DNA from: Rhizobium jaguaris
GTDB lineage: Bacteria > Pseudomonadota > Alphaproteobacteria > Rhizobiales > Rhizobiaceae
Direction: 5' to 3'
Assembly: GCF_003627755.1 (NCBI RefSeq)
Contig: NZ_CP032694.1
Location: forward strand, 983,501 to 1,047,500
DNA: 64,000 nucleotides
Shown here in pieces: positions 1-8,368 of the stretch. Made by a program: the position numbers and the translations under genes. The notes beneath the pieces were generated by a model. The model made no database searches and was not told the origin of the DNA. It was given only the letters and a program-made list of their open reading frames with translations. Every line of letters starts with the position of its first letter. Within the stretch, counting starts at the first letter, position 1.

Positions 1-446
1 GCGATGCCGATCTTGTCTTTCGCATCACGCCCTTTACCGAGCCCGATATCATTTCGCGTAAGCTGCTTCACATCGAATACGGCCTTTATGTCGCGAGCGG
101 ATCCGAGCATCCGAGCCGGGGTAACGGCGCTGGCGCGAAGCTGGTGACCATGGACGAGGCCTTTGGCGGCATGCCCGATGTCGCCTGGCTGAAGCGCATG
201 CTTCCAAAGGCCGAGGTGGCGATGCGCAGCAACAACAGGGATGTCCAGGCAAGATGTTGTGCCCGGGGCGCCGGCCTCGCTGTTTTGCCCCGCCCTCTTG
301 GCGATGCGATCGCCGGTATCGAGCGGATCGATATTGGCGAAGCCCCGCCGGGCCGCGATACCTGGGTCGGCTATCACCGCGATCTCAAACGGCTGGCACG
401 GCTGCGGGCACTGCTGGATCTTGTCATCGAACGCCTGGCAAACTGA
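1..446 (+). CDS. LysR-family transcriptional regulator, C-terminal part (5' end outside window)
   Basis: The open frame enters from the left edge with no start codon inside the window and ends with TGA at 444-446, giving about 147 residues. The visible part looks like the second half of a LysR effector-binding domain: a strand-rich section (DADLVFRITPF), the hinge-like ASGSEHPS region, then the G-A-G-L-A-V-L-P segment that in LysR proteins precedes the last helices, and a final helix ending LVIERLAN. The DNA-binding half is missing, so target and effector cannot be inferred. The next gene is convergent, 9 bases downstream on the other strand. Confidence 0.75.
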   Translation, partial: DADLVFRITPFTEPDIISRKLLHIEYGLYVASGSEHPSRGNGAGAKLVTMDEAFGGMPDVAWLKRMLPKAEVAMRSNNRDVQARCCARGAGLAVLPRPLGDAIAGIERIDIGEAPPGRDTWVGYHRDLKRLARLRALLDLVIERLAN

Positions 447-455
447 CAAGATCTC

Positions 456-1019
456 TTAGATTCTTGCCAGCGCCATTGGCAGCAGCCGGTCATAAAGTGC
501 GGCCATTTCATCGCCAAAACAGCAGAAGATAATTTCATCGAAATCGCCGCTCACGCTCTCGGCGACGGCAGTGCGCGTCGCGATCGTGGCGGCGGGCTCG
601 GCGGGGAAACGGTAGACGCCGGTGGAGATGGCCGGAAAGGCGATAGTCTTGAGATCGTGATCCATGGCAAGGCCAAGGCTGTTGCGATAGCAGCTTGCGA
701 GCAAGTCGTCTTCGCCACGCCCGCCGCCATTCCAGACGGGGCCGACGGTATGGATCACATGCTTGGCCGGCAGGCGATATCCCCTAGTGATCTTGGCCTG
801 TCCGGTCTTGCAGCCGTTCAGCGTCCGGCATTCCGCCACCAATTCTGGCCCGGCTGCACGATGGATAGCTCCATCCACGCCGCCGCCGCCCAGGAGGCTG
901 CTGTTTGCCGCATTGACGATGGCATTGACCGCGAGCTCGGTGATATCACCGAGGATGATGGTGAAGCGTGTATTCGAGACTGCAGAAAGATCGGAGCGGA
1001 TGGTTTCAAAAGCAGGCAT
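456..1019 (-). CDS. Macro-domain protein, probable O-acetyl-ADP-ribose deacetylase
   Basis: A 187-residue protein made almost entirely of one macro domain. The ADP-ribose-binding signature is clear near the N terminus: [19 protein letters not shown] followed by the glycine loop [15 protein letters not shown], and a second phosphate loop [10 protein letters not shown] further on. Family members of this type (E. coli YmdB) hydrolyse O-acetyl-ADP-ribose and can remove mono-ADP-ribose. I chose the ATG at 1019 because GGAG lies 8 bases before it; an in-frame ATG at 1034 has no ribosome site. It lies 39 bases downstream of the LysR gene at 1059-1955 on the same strand, so the two may be cotranscribed. 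Physiological substrate unknown. Confidence 0.85.
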   Translation of the reverse strand: MPAFETIRSDLSAVSNTRFTIILGDITELAVNAIVNAANSSLLGGGGVDGAIHRAAGPELVAECRTLNGCKTGQAKITRGYRLPAKHVIHTVGPVWNGGGRGEDDLLASCYRNSLGLAMDHDLKTIAFPAISTGVYRFPAEPAATIATRTAVAESVSGDFDEIIFCCFGDEMAALYDRLLPMALARI

Positions 1020-1058
1020 GATGACACTCTCCAATCCATAGGATGAGGTAGTGGTCGT

Positions 1059-1955
1059 CTATCGCTCCCAATAGGGGACCGGCCCATAAAGTTCCGCCAG
1101 GAAATCGATAAAGACGCGCACCTTCGCCGGCAGGAACTGGCGGCTGGGATAAACGGCCGAGAGCGTGACGCTGTGCGAGCCTTCATAGGCCGGCAGCACC
1201 TGCACCAGGCGGCCGTCCCTGAGTTCCGGGCCGATATCCCAGGTCGAGCGCAACGCAATGCCGAGGCCGGCAATGACGGCTTCGCGCACCACTTCGCTGG
1301 AATTGGTGATCAGCCTGCCTTCCGGCCGAAAGATCAGCGCGCCCTTCGGTCCATCGAGCCGCCAGGGATCGTTATTGTGTGGTGGCAGACAGGTGTGACG
1401 GCGCAAATCATCGATATCCTCCGGCATGCCGTTGGCGGCGATATAGGCGGGCGAAGCGCAGAGCACGCGGCGCACCAGCGCCAGGCGCCGGGCAACGAGG
1501 CTGGAATCGGTAAGCTCAGCAATGCGGATCGCAAGATCATAGCCGCCGCCGACGATATCGATAAACTCGTCGGTTAGCACCAGGTTGATCGCCAGGTCCG
1601 GATGCGCCTGCATGAAAGCCTTCAGATGTGGGGCGATGTGCAACCGGCCGAACGAGGTGGGGGCGGAAATCTTCAGCGTGCCCTGCATCTGTGCCGAGCG
1701 CCCGGCGATGTAAGCCTCTGCTTCCTCCAGTCCGGCGAGGATGGCGAGCACCCGGTCGTAGAAGCCCTGACCCGCCTCTGTCAGCGATATCTGCCGTGTC
1801 GTGCGCTGCAAAAGCCGAGTGCCGAGCCGATCCTCCAACCGTTTGATTCGTTTGGAAATGACCGCCGGCGAAAAGCCGAGAGCGCGTCCGGCAAGCGACA
1901 TGCTGCCGGTCGTGACGACGCTGGCGAAAATCTCGAGATCCCCTAGATTGGTCAT
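1059..1955 (-). CDS. LysR-family regulator divergent from glcDEF
   Basis: A 298-residue LysR protein of normal length. Residues 1-60 form the winged helix-turn-helix (DLEIFASVVTTGSMSLAGRA, then SKRIKRLEDRLGTRLLQRTT), followed by a linker helix and the periplasmic-binding-like effector domain. It is transcribed away from glycolate oxidase glcD; the 125-base spacer contains a strong dyad (1977-2005) suitable for a LysR dimer. The arrangement suggests that it controls glcDEF and itself, possibly in response to a 2-hydroxyacid; that is inference from position only. The C-terminal part resembles the many rhizobial LysR proteins of the CrgA/DsdC-like group, whose ligands are mostly unknown. Confidence 0.88.
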   Translation of the reverse strand: MTNLGDLEIFASVVTTGSMSLAGRALGFSPAVISKRIKRLEDRLGTRLLQRTTRQISLTEAGQGFYDRVLAILAGLEEAEAYIAGRSAQMQGTLKISAPTSFGRLHIAPHLKAFMQAHPDLAINLVLTDEFIDIVGGGYDLAIRIAELTDSSLVARRLALVRRVLCASPAYIAANGMPEDIDDLRRHTCLPPHNNDPWRLDGPKGALIFRPEGRLITNSSEVVREAVIAGLGIALRSTWDIGPELRDGRLVQVLPAYEGSHSVTLSAVYPSRQFLPAKVRVFIDFLAELYGPVPYWER

Positions 1956-1976
1956 GGCGCTTTATTTATTCCTCTT

Positions 1977-2005
1977 TTGGCATAAATGCTTATCATTTAC
2001 GCCAA
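1977..2005. promoter_or_regulatory. Dyad operator between lysR and glcD
   Basis: TTGGCATAAATG (1977-1988) and CATTTACGCCAA (1994-2005) are inverted repeats matching at 11 of 12 positions around a 5-base centre. A further pair, ATGCTTA (1986-1992) and TAAGCAT (2020-2026), overlaps it. The site lies 22 bases before the LysR start and 76 bases before the glcD start. A dyad in a LysR/target divergent spacer is the standard position for a LysR recognition site; binding has not been shown. Confidence 0.6.
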
Positions 2006-2080
2006 TTTCGGGAAAGTGGTAAGCATGATATGGCGTTAAAAAGAGGGAGCGCCCATATTCGGGTGCATGAGGAGAACACC

Positions 2081-3520
2081 ATGGCCGAGGCCATTTCATT
2101 TCTGGCGCCGCGCGCCGATGTCCTTGCCCGCCGCCGCGAGATCGTCGCAGACCTTGCTGATCTCCTGCCCCCGGAATGTCTGATCCATGAGCCGCGCGAG
2201 CTCATGCCCTTCGAAACGGACGCTTTCATTTCCTATCGCCGCATGCCGTTCGCCGTCGCCTTGCCGCGTTCCACGGCCGAGGTCGCGGCTGTGATGAAAT
2301 ATTGTCATCGCTATGGCATTCCCGTCGTGCCGCGTGGCGCCGGCACATCGCTCTCCGGCGGCGCTATTCCGCAGGAAGATGCCGTCGTGCTTGGCCTTTC
2401 CAAGATGAACCGCATTCTTGACATCGATCTCGCCAACCGCACGGCGACGGTGCAGGCCGGCGTCACCAATCTGCATATTTCCGAAAGCGTCTCAGCGGAC
2501 GGTTTCTTCTACGCGCCTGACCCGAGTTCTCAGCTCGCTTGCACGATCGGCGGCAATGTCGGGATGAATTCCGGCGGTGCGCACTGCCTGAGATACGGCG
2601 TCACCACCAACAATTTGCTTGGCGTCAAGCTGGTGCTGACCGACGGCACGGTGATCGACCTTGGCGGCAAGGCGCTCGATGCGGCGGGCTACGACTTGCT
2701 CGGACTTGTCTGCGGTTCGGAGGGCCAGCTCGGCATCGTCACCGAAGCGACGGTGCGGTTGATCGCCAAGCCGGAAGGTGCGCGACCGGTTCTCTTCGGC
2801 TTCGACACGTCGGAGGAGGCGGGCGCCTGTGTTGCCGATGTCATTGCCGCCGGTATCATTCCGGTCGCCATCGAGTTCATGGACAAGCCGGCGATCGAAA
2901 TCTGCGAGGCTTTCGCCCATGCCGGCTATCCTCTGGATGTCGGGGCGCTGCTGATCATCGAGGTCGAGGGTTCGGAAGCGGAAATGGACGATATGCTGAA
3001 AAGCATTGTCGAGATCGCCCGCGCCCACAAAGTAAAGACGGTACGCGAGTGCCAGTCGGCAACCGAGGCGGCGCTGATTTGGAAGGGGCGCAAATCCGCC
3101 TTCGGCGCCACCGGCCGTATTGCAGACTATATCTGCATGGACGGGACGGTGCCGCTCAGCCAGCTCTCCTATGTCCTGAAGAAGACCTCTGAAATCGTCG
3201 ACCATTACGGCCTGCGCGTCGCCAATGTCTTTCATGCCGGCGACGGCAATATGCATCCGCTGATCCTGTTCAACGCCAATGATCCTGAAGATGCCGCCAA
3301 GGCGGAAGCCGCAGGCAATGACATTCTCCGACTCTGCGTCGATGCTGGCGGCTGCCTGACGGGTGAGCATGGCGTCGGCATCGAGAAGCGTGACCTGATG
3401 CGGCACCAATATGCGGAGGTCGATCTTGCCCAGATGATGTCGGTGCGCGCTGCCTTCGATCCGGCGTGGATCTTGAACCCCTCCAAAGTCTTCCCGCTGG
3501 ACGGTCGTAACGCAGGATGA
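2081..3520 (+). CDS. glcD: Glycolate oxidase FAD-binding subunit GlcD
   Basis: A 479-residue FAD-linked oxidase of the VAO/PCMH type. The FAD pyrophosphate loop PRGAGTSLSGGA is near residue 82, the second FAD region CTIGGNVGMNSGG near 150, and the C-terminal cap carries the VFHAGDGNMHP and TGEHGVG segments typical of GlcD and D-lactate dehydrogenases. Start chosen at ATG 2081 because GAGGAG precedes it by 6 bases; an upstream in-frame ATG (2030) lacks such a site. The stop overlaps glcE by 4 bases, so translation is coupled. GlcD with GlcE and GlcF oxidises glycolate to glyoxylate at the membrane, feeding electrons to quinone. D-lactate or another 2-hydroxyacid is a possible alternative substrate. 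Confidence 0.93.
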   Translation: MAEAISFLAPRADVLARRREIVADLADLLPPECLIHEPRELMPFETDAFISYRRMPFAVALPRSTAEVAAVMKYCHRYGIPVVPRGAGTSLSGGAIPQEDAVVLGLSKMNRILDIDLANRTATVQAGVTNLHISESVSADGFFYAPDPSSQLACTIGGNVGMNSGGAHCLRYGVTTNNLLGVKLVLTDGTVIDLGGKALDAAGYDLLGLVCGSEGQLGIVTEATVRLIAKPEGARPVLFGFDTSEEAGACVADVIAAGIIPVAIEFMDKPAIEICEAFAHAGYPLDVGALLIIEVEGSEAEMDDMLKSIVEIARAHKVKTVRECQSATEAALIWKGRKSAFGATGRIADYICMDGTVPLSQLSYVLKKTSEIVDHYGLRVANVFHAGDGNMHPLILFNANDPEDAAKAEAAGNDILRLCVDAGGCLTGEHGVGIEKRDLMRHQYAEVDLAQMMSVRAAFDPAWILNPSKVFPLDGRNAG

Positions 3521-4716
3521 GAGAATTTCTACCGAAGACGGAAAATGAGGCGGCAGCCATCATCCGCGACCATGCGGCGCGTAGTGCCGCGCTGGCCGTT
3601 GTTGGCGGCAATACCCGTGTTGGTTTCGGCAATGCGGTAGCCGCGGAGGCGACATTATGTTCGCGTGAGCTTACCGGCATCGTCGCCTATAATCCGGGTG
3701 AGATGGTGATCACAGCGCGGGCCGGAACACCGGTTGCCGACATCGAGGCTGCGCTGGTCCAGAGCGGCCAGATGATGGCCTTCGAACCGATGGATCATCG
3801 ACCGTTGCTGGACACCGATGGCGAGCCGACGATTGGTGGCGTCTTTGCTGCAAATGTCTCCGGGCCGCGGCGTTTCGTAAGCGGAGCCGCACGCGACAGC
3901 CTGCTCGGCGTCCGCTTCGTCAACGGCAAGGGCGAGATCGTCAAGGCCGGCGGACGGGTGATGAAGAACGTCACGGGCCTCGATCTGGTCAAGCTGATGG
4001 CTGGTTCGCACGGCACGCTCGGTCTTCTGACGGAGGTGACCTTCCGCGTGCCACCGCGACCGAAGACGGAGGAGACGATCATCGTTTCCGGCCTCAACGA
4101 TGCCGAGGCGGCAAATGCCATGGCGGCCGTCATGGCGTTGCCGCTCGACGTGTCCGGTGCGGCGCATCTGCCGCTGACCGTCGCCTGGACGTTTCTGGAT
4201 GGCCAATTACCGCAAGGAGAGGCGACAGTCCTGCGCATCGAAGGTCTGGCTGGGTCTGTCTCGGTAAGGGCGGAGAAGCTGGCCTCCGCCATGCGCCGCC
4301 TTGGCCCGGTAACGCGGCTTGCCGAGGCTGAAAGCCACCGGCTGTGGCGCGAAATCCGCGATGTGAAGCCCTATGCTGACGGGACGATGCGCCCTATTTG
4401 GCGCGTTTCGGTCGCCCCCAGTGTCGGTCATCAGCTTGTCGCGGCGCTGCGCCTCGAAGCCGGCGTCGATGCCTATTACGATTGGCAGGGCGGCCTCGTC
4501 TGGATGCGGATGGAAGCAGAACCGGAGGGGGAATTACTGCGTCGCTATATCCATGTGCTCGGCGGCGGCCACGCCACCTTGCTGCGCGCCACACCTGCCG
4601 CTCGCGCAACAACGCTGTCTTTTCAGCCGCAGCCGGAAGCCGTGGCTTTGCTGTCGGCGCGCGTCAAGGAAAAGTTCGATCCGATGAGGATTTTCAACCC
4701 GGGGAAGATGGGGTGA
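3517..4716 (+). CDS. glcE: Glycolate oxidase subunit GlcE
   Basis: A 399-residue FAD-binding subunit that resembles GlcD but is shorter. It begins with an ATG inside the overlap ATGA with glcD. An FAD-domain stretch with GGNTRVGFG near residue 30 and an EPTIGGVFAANVSGPRR segment near 105 are recognisable, as is the LLGVRFVNGKGEIVKAGGRV strand pair. In the family GlcE is required for activity together with GlcD and the iron-sulfur subunit GlcF. The gene is separated from glcF by 274 bases filled with RIME-type palindromes, an unusual break in an otherwise tight operon. Confidence 0.92.
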   Translation: MREFLPKTENEAAAIIRDHAARSAALAVVGGNTRVGFGNAVAAEATLCSRELTGIVAYNPGEMVITARAGTPVADIEAALVQSGQMMAFEPMDHRPLLDTDGEPTIGGVFAANVSGPRRFVSGAARDSLLGVRFVNGKGEIVKAGGRVMKNVTGLDLVKLMAGSHGTLGLLTEVTFRVPPRPKTEETIIVSGLNDAEAANAMAAVMALPLDVSGAAHLPLTVAWTFLDGQLPQGEATVLRIEGLAGSVSVRAEKLASAMRRLGPVTRLAEAESHRLWREIRDVKPYADGTMRPIWRVSVAPSVGHQLVAALRLEAGVDAYYDWQGGLVWMRMEAEPEGELLRRYIHVLGGGHATLLRATPAARATTLSFQPQPEAVALLSARVKEKFDPMRIFNPGKMG

Positions 4717-4740
4717 TGCGGATGGAGTCTTTTGCTCGGC

Positions 4741-4985
4741 ACCCCCTCACCCTAGCCCTCTCCCCGCGGGGGAGAGGGGACGACCTCATTTGCAGCGGCT
4801 CCTCGAGTCTCTCGTTTCACCTTCTCCCCTTGGGAGAAGGTGCCCGATAGGGCGGATGAGGGGGGTGAGGAGCGTCAGCGACGAACAGCTCGAACCCCAA
4901 CGAGAGTATATTGTTTGCATCGGTAGCGCCCCCTCAACCCGCGCTGCGCGCGACCTTCTCCCCGCTGGGGCGAAGGTAGGGAGAG
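4741..4985. repeat. RIME-type palindromic repeat cluster between glcE and glcF
   Basis: The spacer is built of inverted repeats: a hairpin with a 10-bp stem at 4756-4778 (CCCTCTCCCC/GGGGAGAGGG), another with a 9-bp stem at 4820-4840 (CCTTCTCCC/GGGAGAAGG) followed by the GCCCGATAGGGCGGATGAGGGG tail, and a decayed third copy around 4950-4978. These words are the hallmark of the Rhizobium intergenic mosaic elements (RIME). Similar blocks occur at 22010-22280 and, truncated, at 55283-55304. The mRNA of glcE-glcF would carry these hairpins, which could act as processing or attenuation points. Confidence 0.8.
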
Positions 4986-4990
4986 CCTGA

Positions 4991-6310
4991 ATGCAAACCA
5001 ACTTCACCCCAGCTCAGCTTGCCGATCCGCATGTCGCCGAATCCGAGGCGATCCTGCGCAAATGCGTGCATTGCGGCTTCTGCACCGCCACCTGTCCGAC
5101 CTATGTGACGCTCGGTAACGAGCTCGATAGCCCGCGCGGCCGCATCTATCTGATCAAGGACATGCTGGAAAACGGCAGGCCCGCCGATGCCGAGGTGGTG
5201 ACGCATATCGACCGCTGTCTCTCCTGCCTTGCCTGCGTGACCACCTGTCCCTCGGGCGTCGATTATATGCACCTGGTCGATCACGCCCGTATCCATATCG
5301 AAGAAACCTACAAGCGGCCGCTGATGGACCGGTTGACGCGCAACGTGCTGGCCGCGGTCCTTCCTTATCCCGGTCGCTTCCGATTGGCGCTCAACCTTGC
5401 TCGTTTCGGGCGACCATTCGAGCGGCTGATGAAGCGCATTCCGGCGCTGAGCCCCTTCGTTGCCATGCTCAATCTCGCACCGCGCTCCATCCCGGCGCCA
5501 TCGCCATTCGCCAAGCCCGGACAGCATCGGCCGCAGACGGAGCGGCGGGGCCGGGTGGCGCTCCTGACCGGTTGCGCCCAGCCGGTCCTCGATCCCGCCA
5601 TCAACGAGGCAACCATCCGGCTTTTGACCCGGCTCGGCGTCGAAGTGGTGGTGCCGGAAGGCGAAGTTTGCTGCGGTTCGCTGGTGCATCATATGGGGCG
5701 CGAGGAACAGGCGCTGGCCAGCGCCCGCGCCAATGTCGATGTCTGGATGCGCGAGATCGAAGCTGGGGGGCTCGATGCGATCATCATTACAGCGTCCGGC
5801 TGCGGCACGACGATCAAGGACTACGGCCACATGCTGCGGCTCGACCCTGCCTATGCAGACATGGCCGCAAAGATTTCGGCACTCGCCAAGGACATTACCG
5901 AATATCTCGCGGGCCTCGATCTGCCTTCGCACATGCCGCGCGGCATCACCGTGGCCTATCATTCCGCCTGCTCGATGCAGCACGGCCAGAGGATCACCAT
6001 GGCGCCGAAACTGCTGCTGAAGGCCGCGGGGTTCACCGTGCGCGATCCGGCGGAAGGGCACCTCTGCTGCGGCTCGGCCGGCACCTACAACATCATGCAG
6101 CCGGAAATTTCCGGCCAGTTGAAGGCGCGCAAGGTGAGGAATCTCGAGGCGACGAAGGCCGATATCATCGCGACCGGCAATATCGGCTGCATTACGCAGA
6201 TCGCAACGGGAACGGAGATGCCGATCCTGCATACGGTCGAATTGCTGGATTGGGCCTATGGCGGCGACACGCCAGCCAAGCTTAGCGGGCTTAAGCAGCC
6301 GGCGGGTTAG
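4991..6310 (+). CDS. glcF: Glycolate oxidase iron-sulfur subunit GlcF
   Basis: A 439-residue protein with two 4Fe-4S ferredoxin motifs near the N terminus, CVHCGFCTATCPTY (about residue 26) and CLSCLACVTTCPSG (about residue 77), followed by two cysteine-rich CCG domains, CCGSLVHHMG (about 225) and CCGSAGTYN (about 358). This is the full GlcF/LutA-like architecture. It passes electrons from the GlcD/GlcE flavins to the quinone pool. The gene follows the RIME block and probably belongs to the glcDEF operon. No membrane segment is visible, so membrane association would be peripheral. Confidence 0.93.
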   Translation: MQTNFTPAQLADPHVAESEAILRKCVHCGFCTATCPTYVTLGNELDSPRGRIYLIKDMLENGRPADAEVVTHIDRCLSCLACVTTCPSGVDYMHLVDHARIHIEETYKRPLMDRLTRNVLAAVLPYPGRFRLALNLARFGRPFERLMKRIPALSPFVAMLNLAPRSIPAPSPFAKPGQHRPQTERRGRVALLTGCAQPVLDPAINEATIRLLTRLGVEVVVPEGEVCCGSLVHHMGREEQALASARANVDVWMREIEAGGLDAIIITASGCGTTIKDYGHMLRLDPAYADMAAKISALAKDITEYLAGLDLPSHMPRGITVAYHSACSMQHGQRITMAPKLLLKAAGFTVRDPAEGHLCCGSAGTYNIMQPEISGQLKARKVRNLEATKADIIATGNIGCITQIATGTEMPILHTVELLDWAYGGDTPAKLSGLKQPAG

Positions 6311-6385
6311 GGCTGCCATTGGGAAACGGCAGCGCCTATAAGCAGGATGAGGGCACCGGCAGAAAACCGACGCCCGGTCGAACTT

Positions 6386-7060
6386 CTAGAAGCGGTAACT
6401 GACGCCGGCGCCGATGAGCCAGGGATCGAGGTTGGCTTTGCCGCTGACATGGGCGCCGCCGACATTGGCATCGAAATCCGGCCTTAGGAAAATCTTCTTC
6501 GCATCGACGTTGAGACCCCAATGCTCGTCGAGCATGTAGTCGAAACCAGCCTGCAACGCGACGCCGAACGAATTCTTGACATCGAGGCTTTGGGCGCTTT
6601 TGCCCGATTGGTTGTAGAACATCGTATAGTTTACGCCTGCGCCCACATAGGGGCGAAAGGCACCGAAATCGGTAAAGTGGTATTGCAGCGTCAGTGTCGG
6701 CGGCAGCAACCATGTCTTGCCGATTTCGCCGAGACCCGCGATCGAGCCACTGCCGTGTACCTTGGCGTAAGTGGTGCCGAGAATCAGTTCCGCTGCGATA
6801 TTGTCGTTGAAGAAATAGGAAATATCGAATTCCGGAATGACCGTGTTCGAGTAGGACAGGTCGGAACCCGCCACTCCGTCGACATGGCCCGAGTCCCTGG
6901 TGATCACGCCGAGCGCGCGCAGGCGTATCTGCCACGGGCTTTGGCTCGTCGCAGCTGGCGCCGCGGGCTGCGCGCCGGTCAGATCCGCCGCTTCCGCTGT
7001 GCAGGTGGTGGCCAATGTGGCTGCTATTATGATGGCGCGGACGATGTTGCTGGATATCAT
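6386..7060 (-). CDS. ompW: OmpW-family outer membrane beta-barrel protein
   Basis: A 224-residue protein with an N-terminal signal peptide ending TAEAA-D and a small barrel. OmpW signatures are present: a strand pair after PWQIRLRALGV, the EFDISYFFNDNIAAELI segment, TLTLQYHF, FRPYVGAGVNYT, and a C-terminal strand ending YRF with the terminal aromatic residue needed for barrel assembly. ATG 7060 is preceded by AAGGAG at the right distance; a TTG 15 bases upstream is less likely. A FixK/FNR-type box lies about 75-85 bases upstream (7134-7147), suggesting induction under low oxygen, as known for E. coli ompW through FNR. OmpW proteins form narrow hydrophobic channels; the ligand here is unknown. 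Confidence 0.88.
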   Translation of the reverse strand: MISSNIVRAIIIAATLATTCTAEAADLTGAQPAAPAATSQSPWQIRLRALGVITRDSGHVDGVAGSDLSYSNTVIPEFDISYFFNDNIAAELILGTTYAKVHGSGSIAGLGEIGKTWLLPPTLTLQYHFTDFGAFRPYVGAGVNYTMFYNQSGKSAQSLDVKNSFGVALQAGFDYMLDEHWGLNVDAKKIFLRPDFDANVGGAHVSGKANLDPWLIGAGVSYRF

Positions 7061-7133
7061 CTCTTTCTCCTTCAATGCGAGACTCGTGTCGTCTCGGTTG
7101 AGGAGAGATATCCGCTCCGGGGAGGGCGATGAT

Positions 7134-7147
7134 TTGAGCTAGATCAA
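7134..7147 (-). promoter_or_regulatory. FixK/FnrN-type anaerobox upstream of ompW
   Basis: TTGA-GCTAGA-TCAA matches the rhizobial FixK/FnrN consensus TTGA-N6-TCAA exactly and the FNR site TTGAT-N4-ATCAA at 9 of 10 positions. It is centred about 80 bases before the ompW ATG, leaving room for a transcription start near 7099, which would place the box near -41. No other gene starts nearby on either strand except the distant DUF6881 gene, so ompW is the evident target. Confidence 0.6.
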
Positions 7148-7215
7148 ATTGGAAAAGCTGCCTGACCGATGCAGACAAAGCCTGCCGCACTGTATCAATC
7201 ATGCAACAGAGGGTT

Positions 7216-7285
7216 TAAAGCTGTCGCGCAAAAGCGCGCAAAATCAAGAGCCTAAAGTCCAAGGAGTGATTCAGAGAGATCGCGA
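7216..7285. repeat. Short copy of a dispersed rhizobial intergenic repeat
   Basis: The stretch with GTCGCGCAAAA, CGCAAAATCAA, AGCCTAAAG and a GAGAGATCGCGATGCGCCTT end shares word order with the longer repeat at 39706-39808. It is shorter and diverged. Such elements recur in intergenic DNA of rhizobia; no function is known to me. Confidence 0.55.
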
Positions 7286-7291
7286 TGCGCC

Positions 7292-7624
7292 TTAGTGGCT
7301 TCTGGCGGGCCGCAGCCATTCAATCTCGAACTTTTCGGCGCTGGTGAGCGTCAAGCTTATGCGCTCTTGGCCCTCGCAGATGAAAAGGCCGTCCACGACG
7401 TTGCGGACGCCATCGTAGAACGAACCTTCGACAAGACTGTGGGTGCCCGCCATGTCGCGGTTCCGGCTGCAAAAATCGGCAACGGATGCACATTCCCGCC
7501 GGCCATCGGCAAACACGTCGACAAGCCGCGGGACGTCTCCCTCGGCATCAACCTCATAATAGATAATGACCGGGTCGCCGCTTTCCGGATGGATCCAGTC
7601 GCATCGGTAATAGGAAAAGCTCAT
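7292..7624 (-). CDS. Small conserved protein, DUF6881-like
   Basis: A 110-residue soluble protein without signal peptide. The first half (YYRCDWIHPESGDPVIIYYE, then RLVDVFADGR) resembles the DUF6881 pattern, in which a W-x-H motif is followed by an acidic strand about a tyrosine and an F-x-D-G turn; the C-terminal EKFEIEW also fits. Start taken at ATG 7624; an upstream TTG (7654) falls inside the terminator of the preceding gene. No good ribosome site is seen. Function unknown. It stands alone between two outer-membrane protein genes. Confidence 0.55.
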   Translation of the reverse strand: MSFSYYRCDWIHPESGDPVIIYYEVDAEGDVPRLVDVFADGRRECASVADFCSRNRDMAGTHSLVEGSFYDGVRNVVDGLFICEGQERISLTLTSAEKFEIEWLRPARSH

Positions 7625-7642
7625 GCCACTATTGTCTAACAC

Positions 7643-7675
7643 AAAAACCCCCAAATCGGAATCGATTCAGGGGTT
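7643..7675 (-). terminator. Intrinsic terminator after the LpxQ-like gene
   Basis: Read on the minus strand, AACCCC at 7675-7670 pairs with GGGGTT at 7651-7646, enclosing a small self-complementary GAATCGATTC, and the stem runs into a TTTTTG tract. It sits 25 bases after the stop codon at 7700. Confidence 0.6.
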
Positions 7676-7699
7676 CCGCAACAATAATGGCCGTGTCTC

Positions 7700-8368
7700 T
7701 TAGAAGTTGAACGACACGCCGAAATTGATGGCATTGGTGAAGACGTTGGTCTTCAGATTAGCGCCGCTGTCGATCGGGACGTCCACAAAGTTGTAGTTGC
7801 CCTTATATTCGACGAACGTCGCCCAGTGCTTGCTGAACTGATAGCTGATGCCAGCCTGCGCCTGCAGCGATGCGCCGCCGAACTCATAGTCGAAGGTGCG
7901 GCCGGAGGCACGGGTCACTTCCACGTGCGGCACGTTGATGCCGGCGCCGAGGCCGACATAGGGCGTCCACTTGCGGCTCGGATCCTGGAAGCGATAGAGC
8001 GCATTGAGCGTCAGCATGTTAAGGCCGTCGGTGAACTCGAAATGCGACCAGCCGGGCGTATTGCCGAGATCGCCATAGACCTTGGCGTGGGTGTAATCGA
8101 GCGAGACACCCCAGTTTGACTCGTTGAACTGGTCCAGCCACCAGATGCCGCGAAAGCCGAAATAGGGCGGCATCTTGAAGGATTTGCCTGACCAATTTGG
8201 ATCGAAATCGGCGCCATCCGACGTCTTGACGTTGTTTCCGGTCGCGCCTTGGAAACCGCCGTAAGCCGAAAACTGCATTTCCGCCGAAGCTGAGCCAGCG
8301 ACAAAGACAAAAGCTGAAATTGCAAGCGCGGCGATAGCCGGCTGCTTGATGCGAAATGCACGATGCAT
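7700..8368 (-). CDS. Outer membrane beta-barrel protein, LpxQ (lipid A oxidase)-like
   Basis: A 222-residue protein with a signal peptide (hydrophobic stretch AIAALAISAFVFVAGSASA, cleavage before EMQFSAYGG) and eight-strand barrel character, ending NFGVSFNF with a terminal aromatic. Segments FEFTDGLNMLTLNALYRF, KWTPYVGLGAGI and SYQFSKHWATFVEYK recall the rhizobial lipid A oxidase LpxQ, which converts the proximal glucosamine of lipid A to 2-aminogluconate in the outer membrane. I recognise the pattern but cannot confirm orthology; a generic porin-like barrel is the alternative. It is monocistronic with its own terminator. Confidence 0.55.
   Translation of the reverse strand: MHRAFRIKQPAIAALAISAFVFVAGSASAEMQFSAYGGFQGATGNNVKTSDGADFDPNWSGKSFKMPPYFGFRGIWWLDQFNESNWGVSLDYTHAKVYGDLGNTPGWSHFEFTDGLNMLTLNALYRFQDPSRKWTPYVGLGAGINVPHVEVTRASGRTFDYEFGGASLQAQAGISYQFSKHWATFVEYKGNYNFVDVPIDSGANLKTNVFTNAINFGVSFNF

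Noticed and set aside
4934..6319. 461-codon minus-strand frame opposite glcF
   Set aside because: It overlaps a clearly real iron-sulfur protein and shows no motif.
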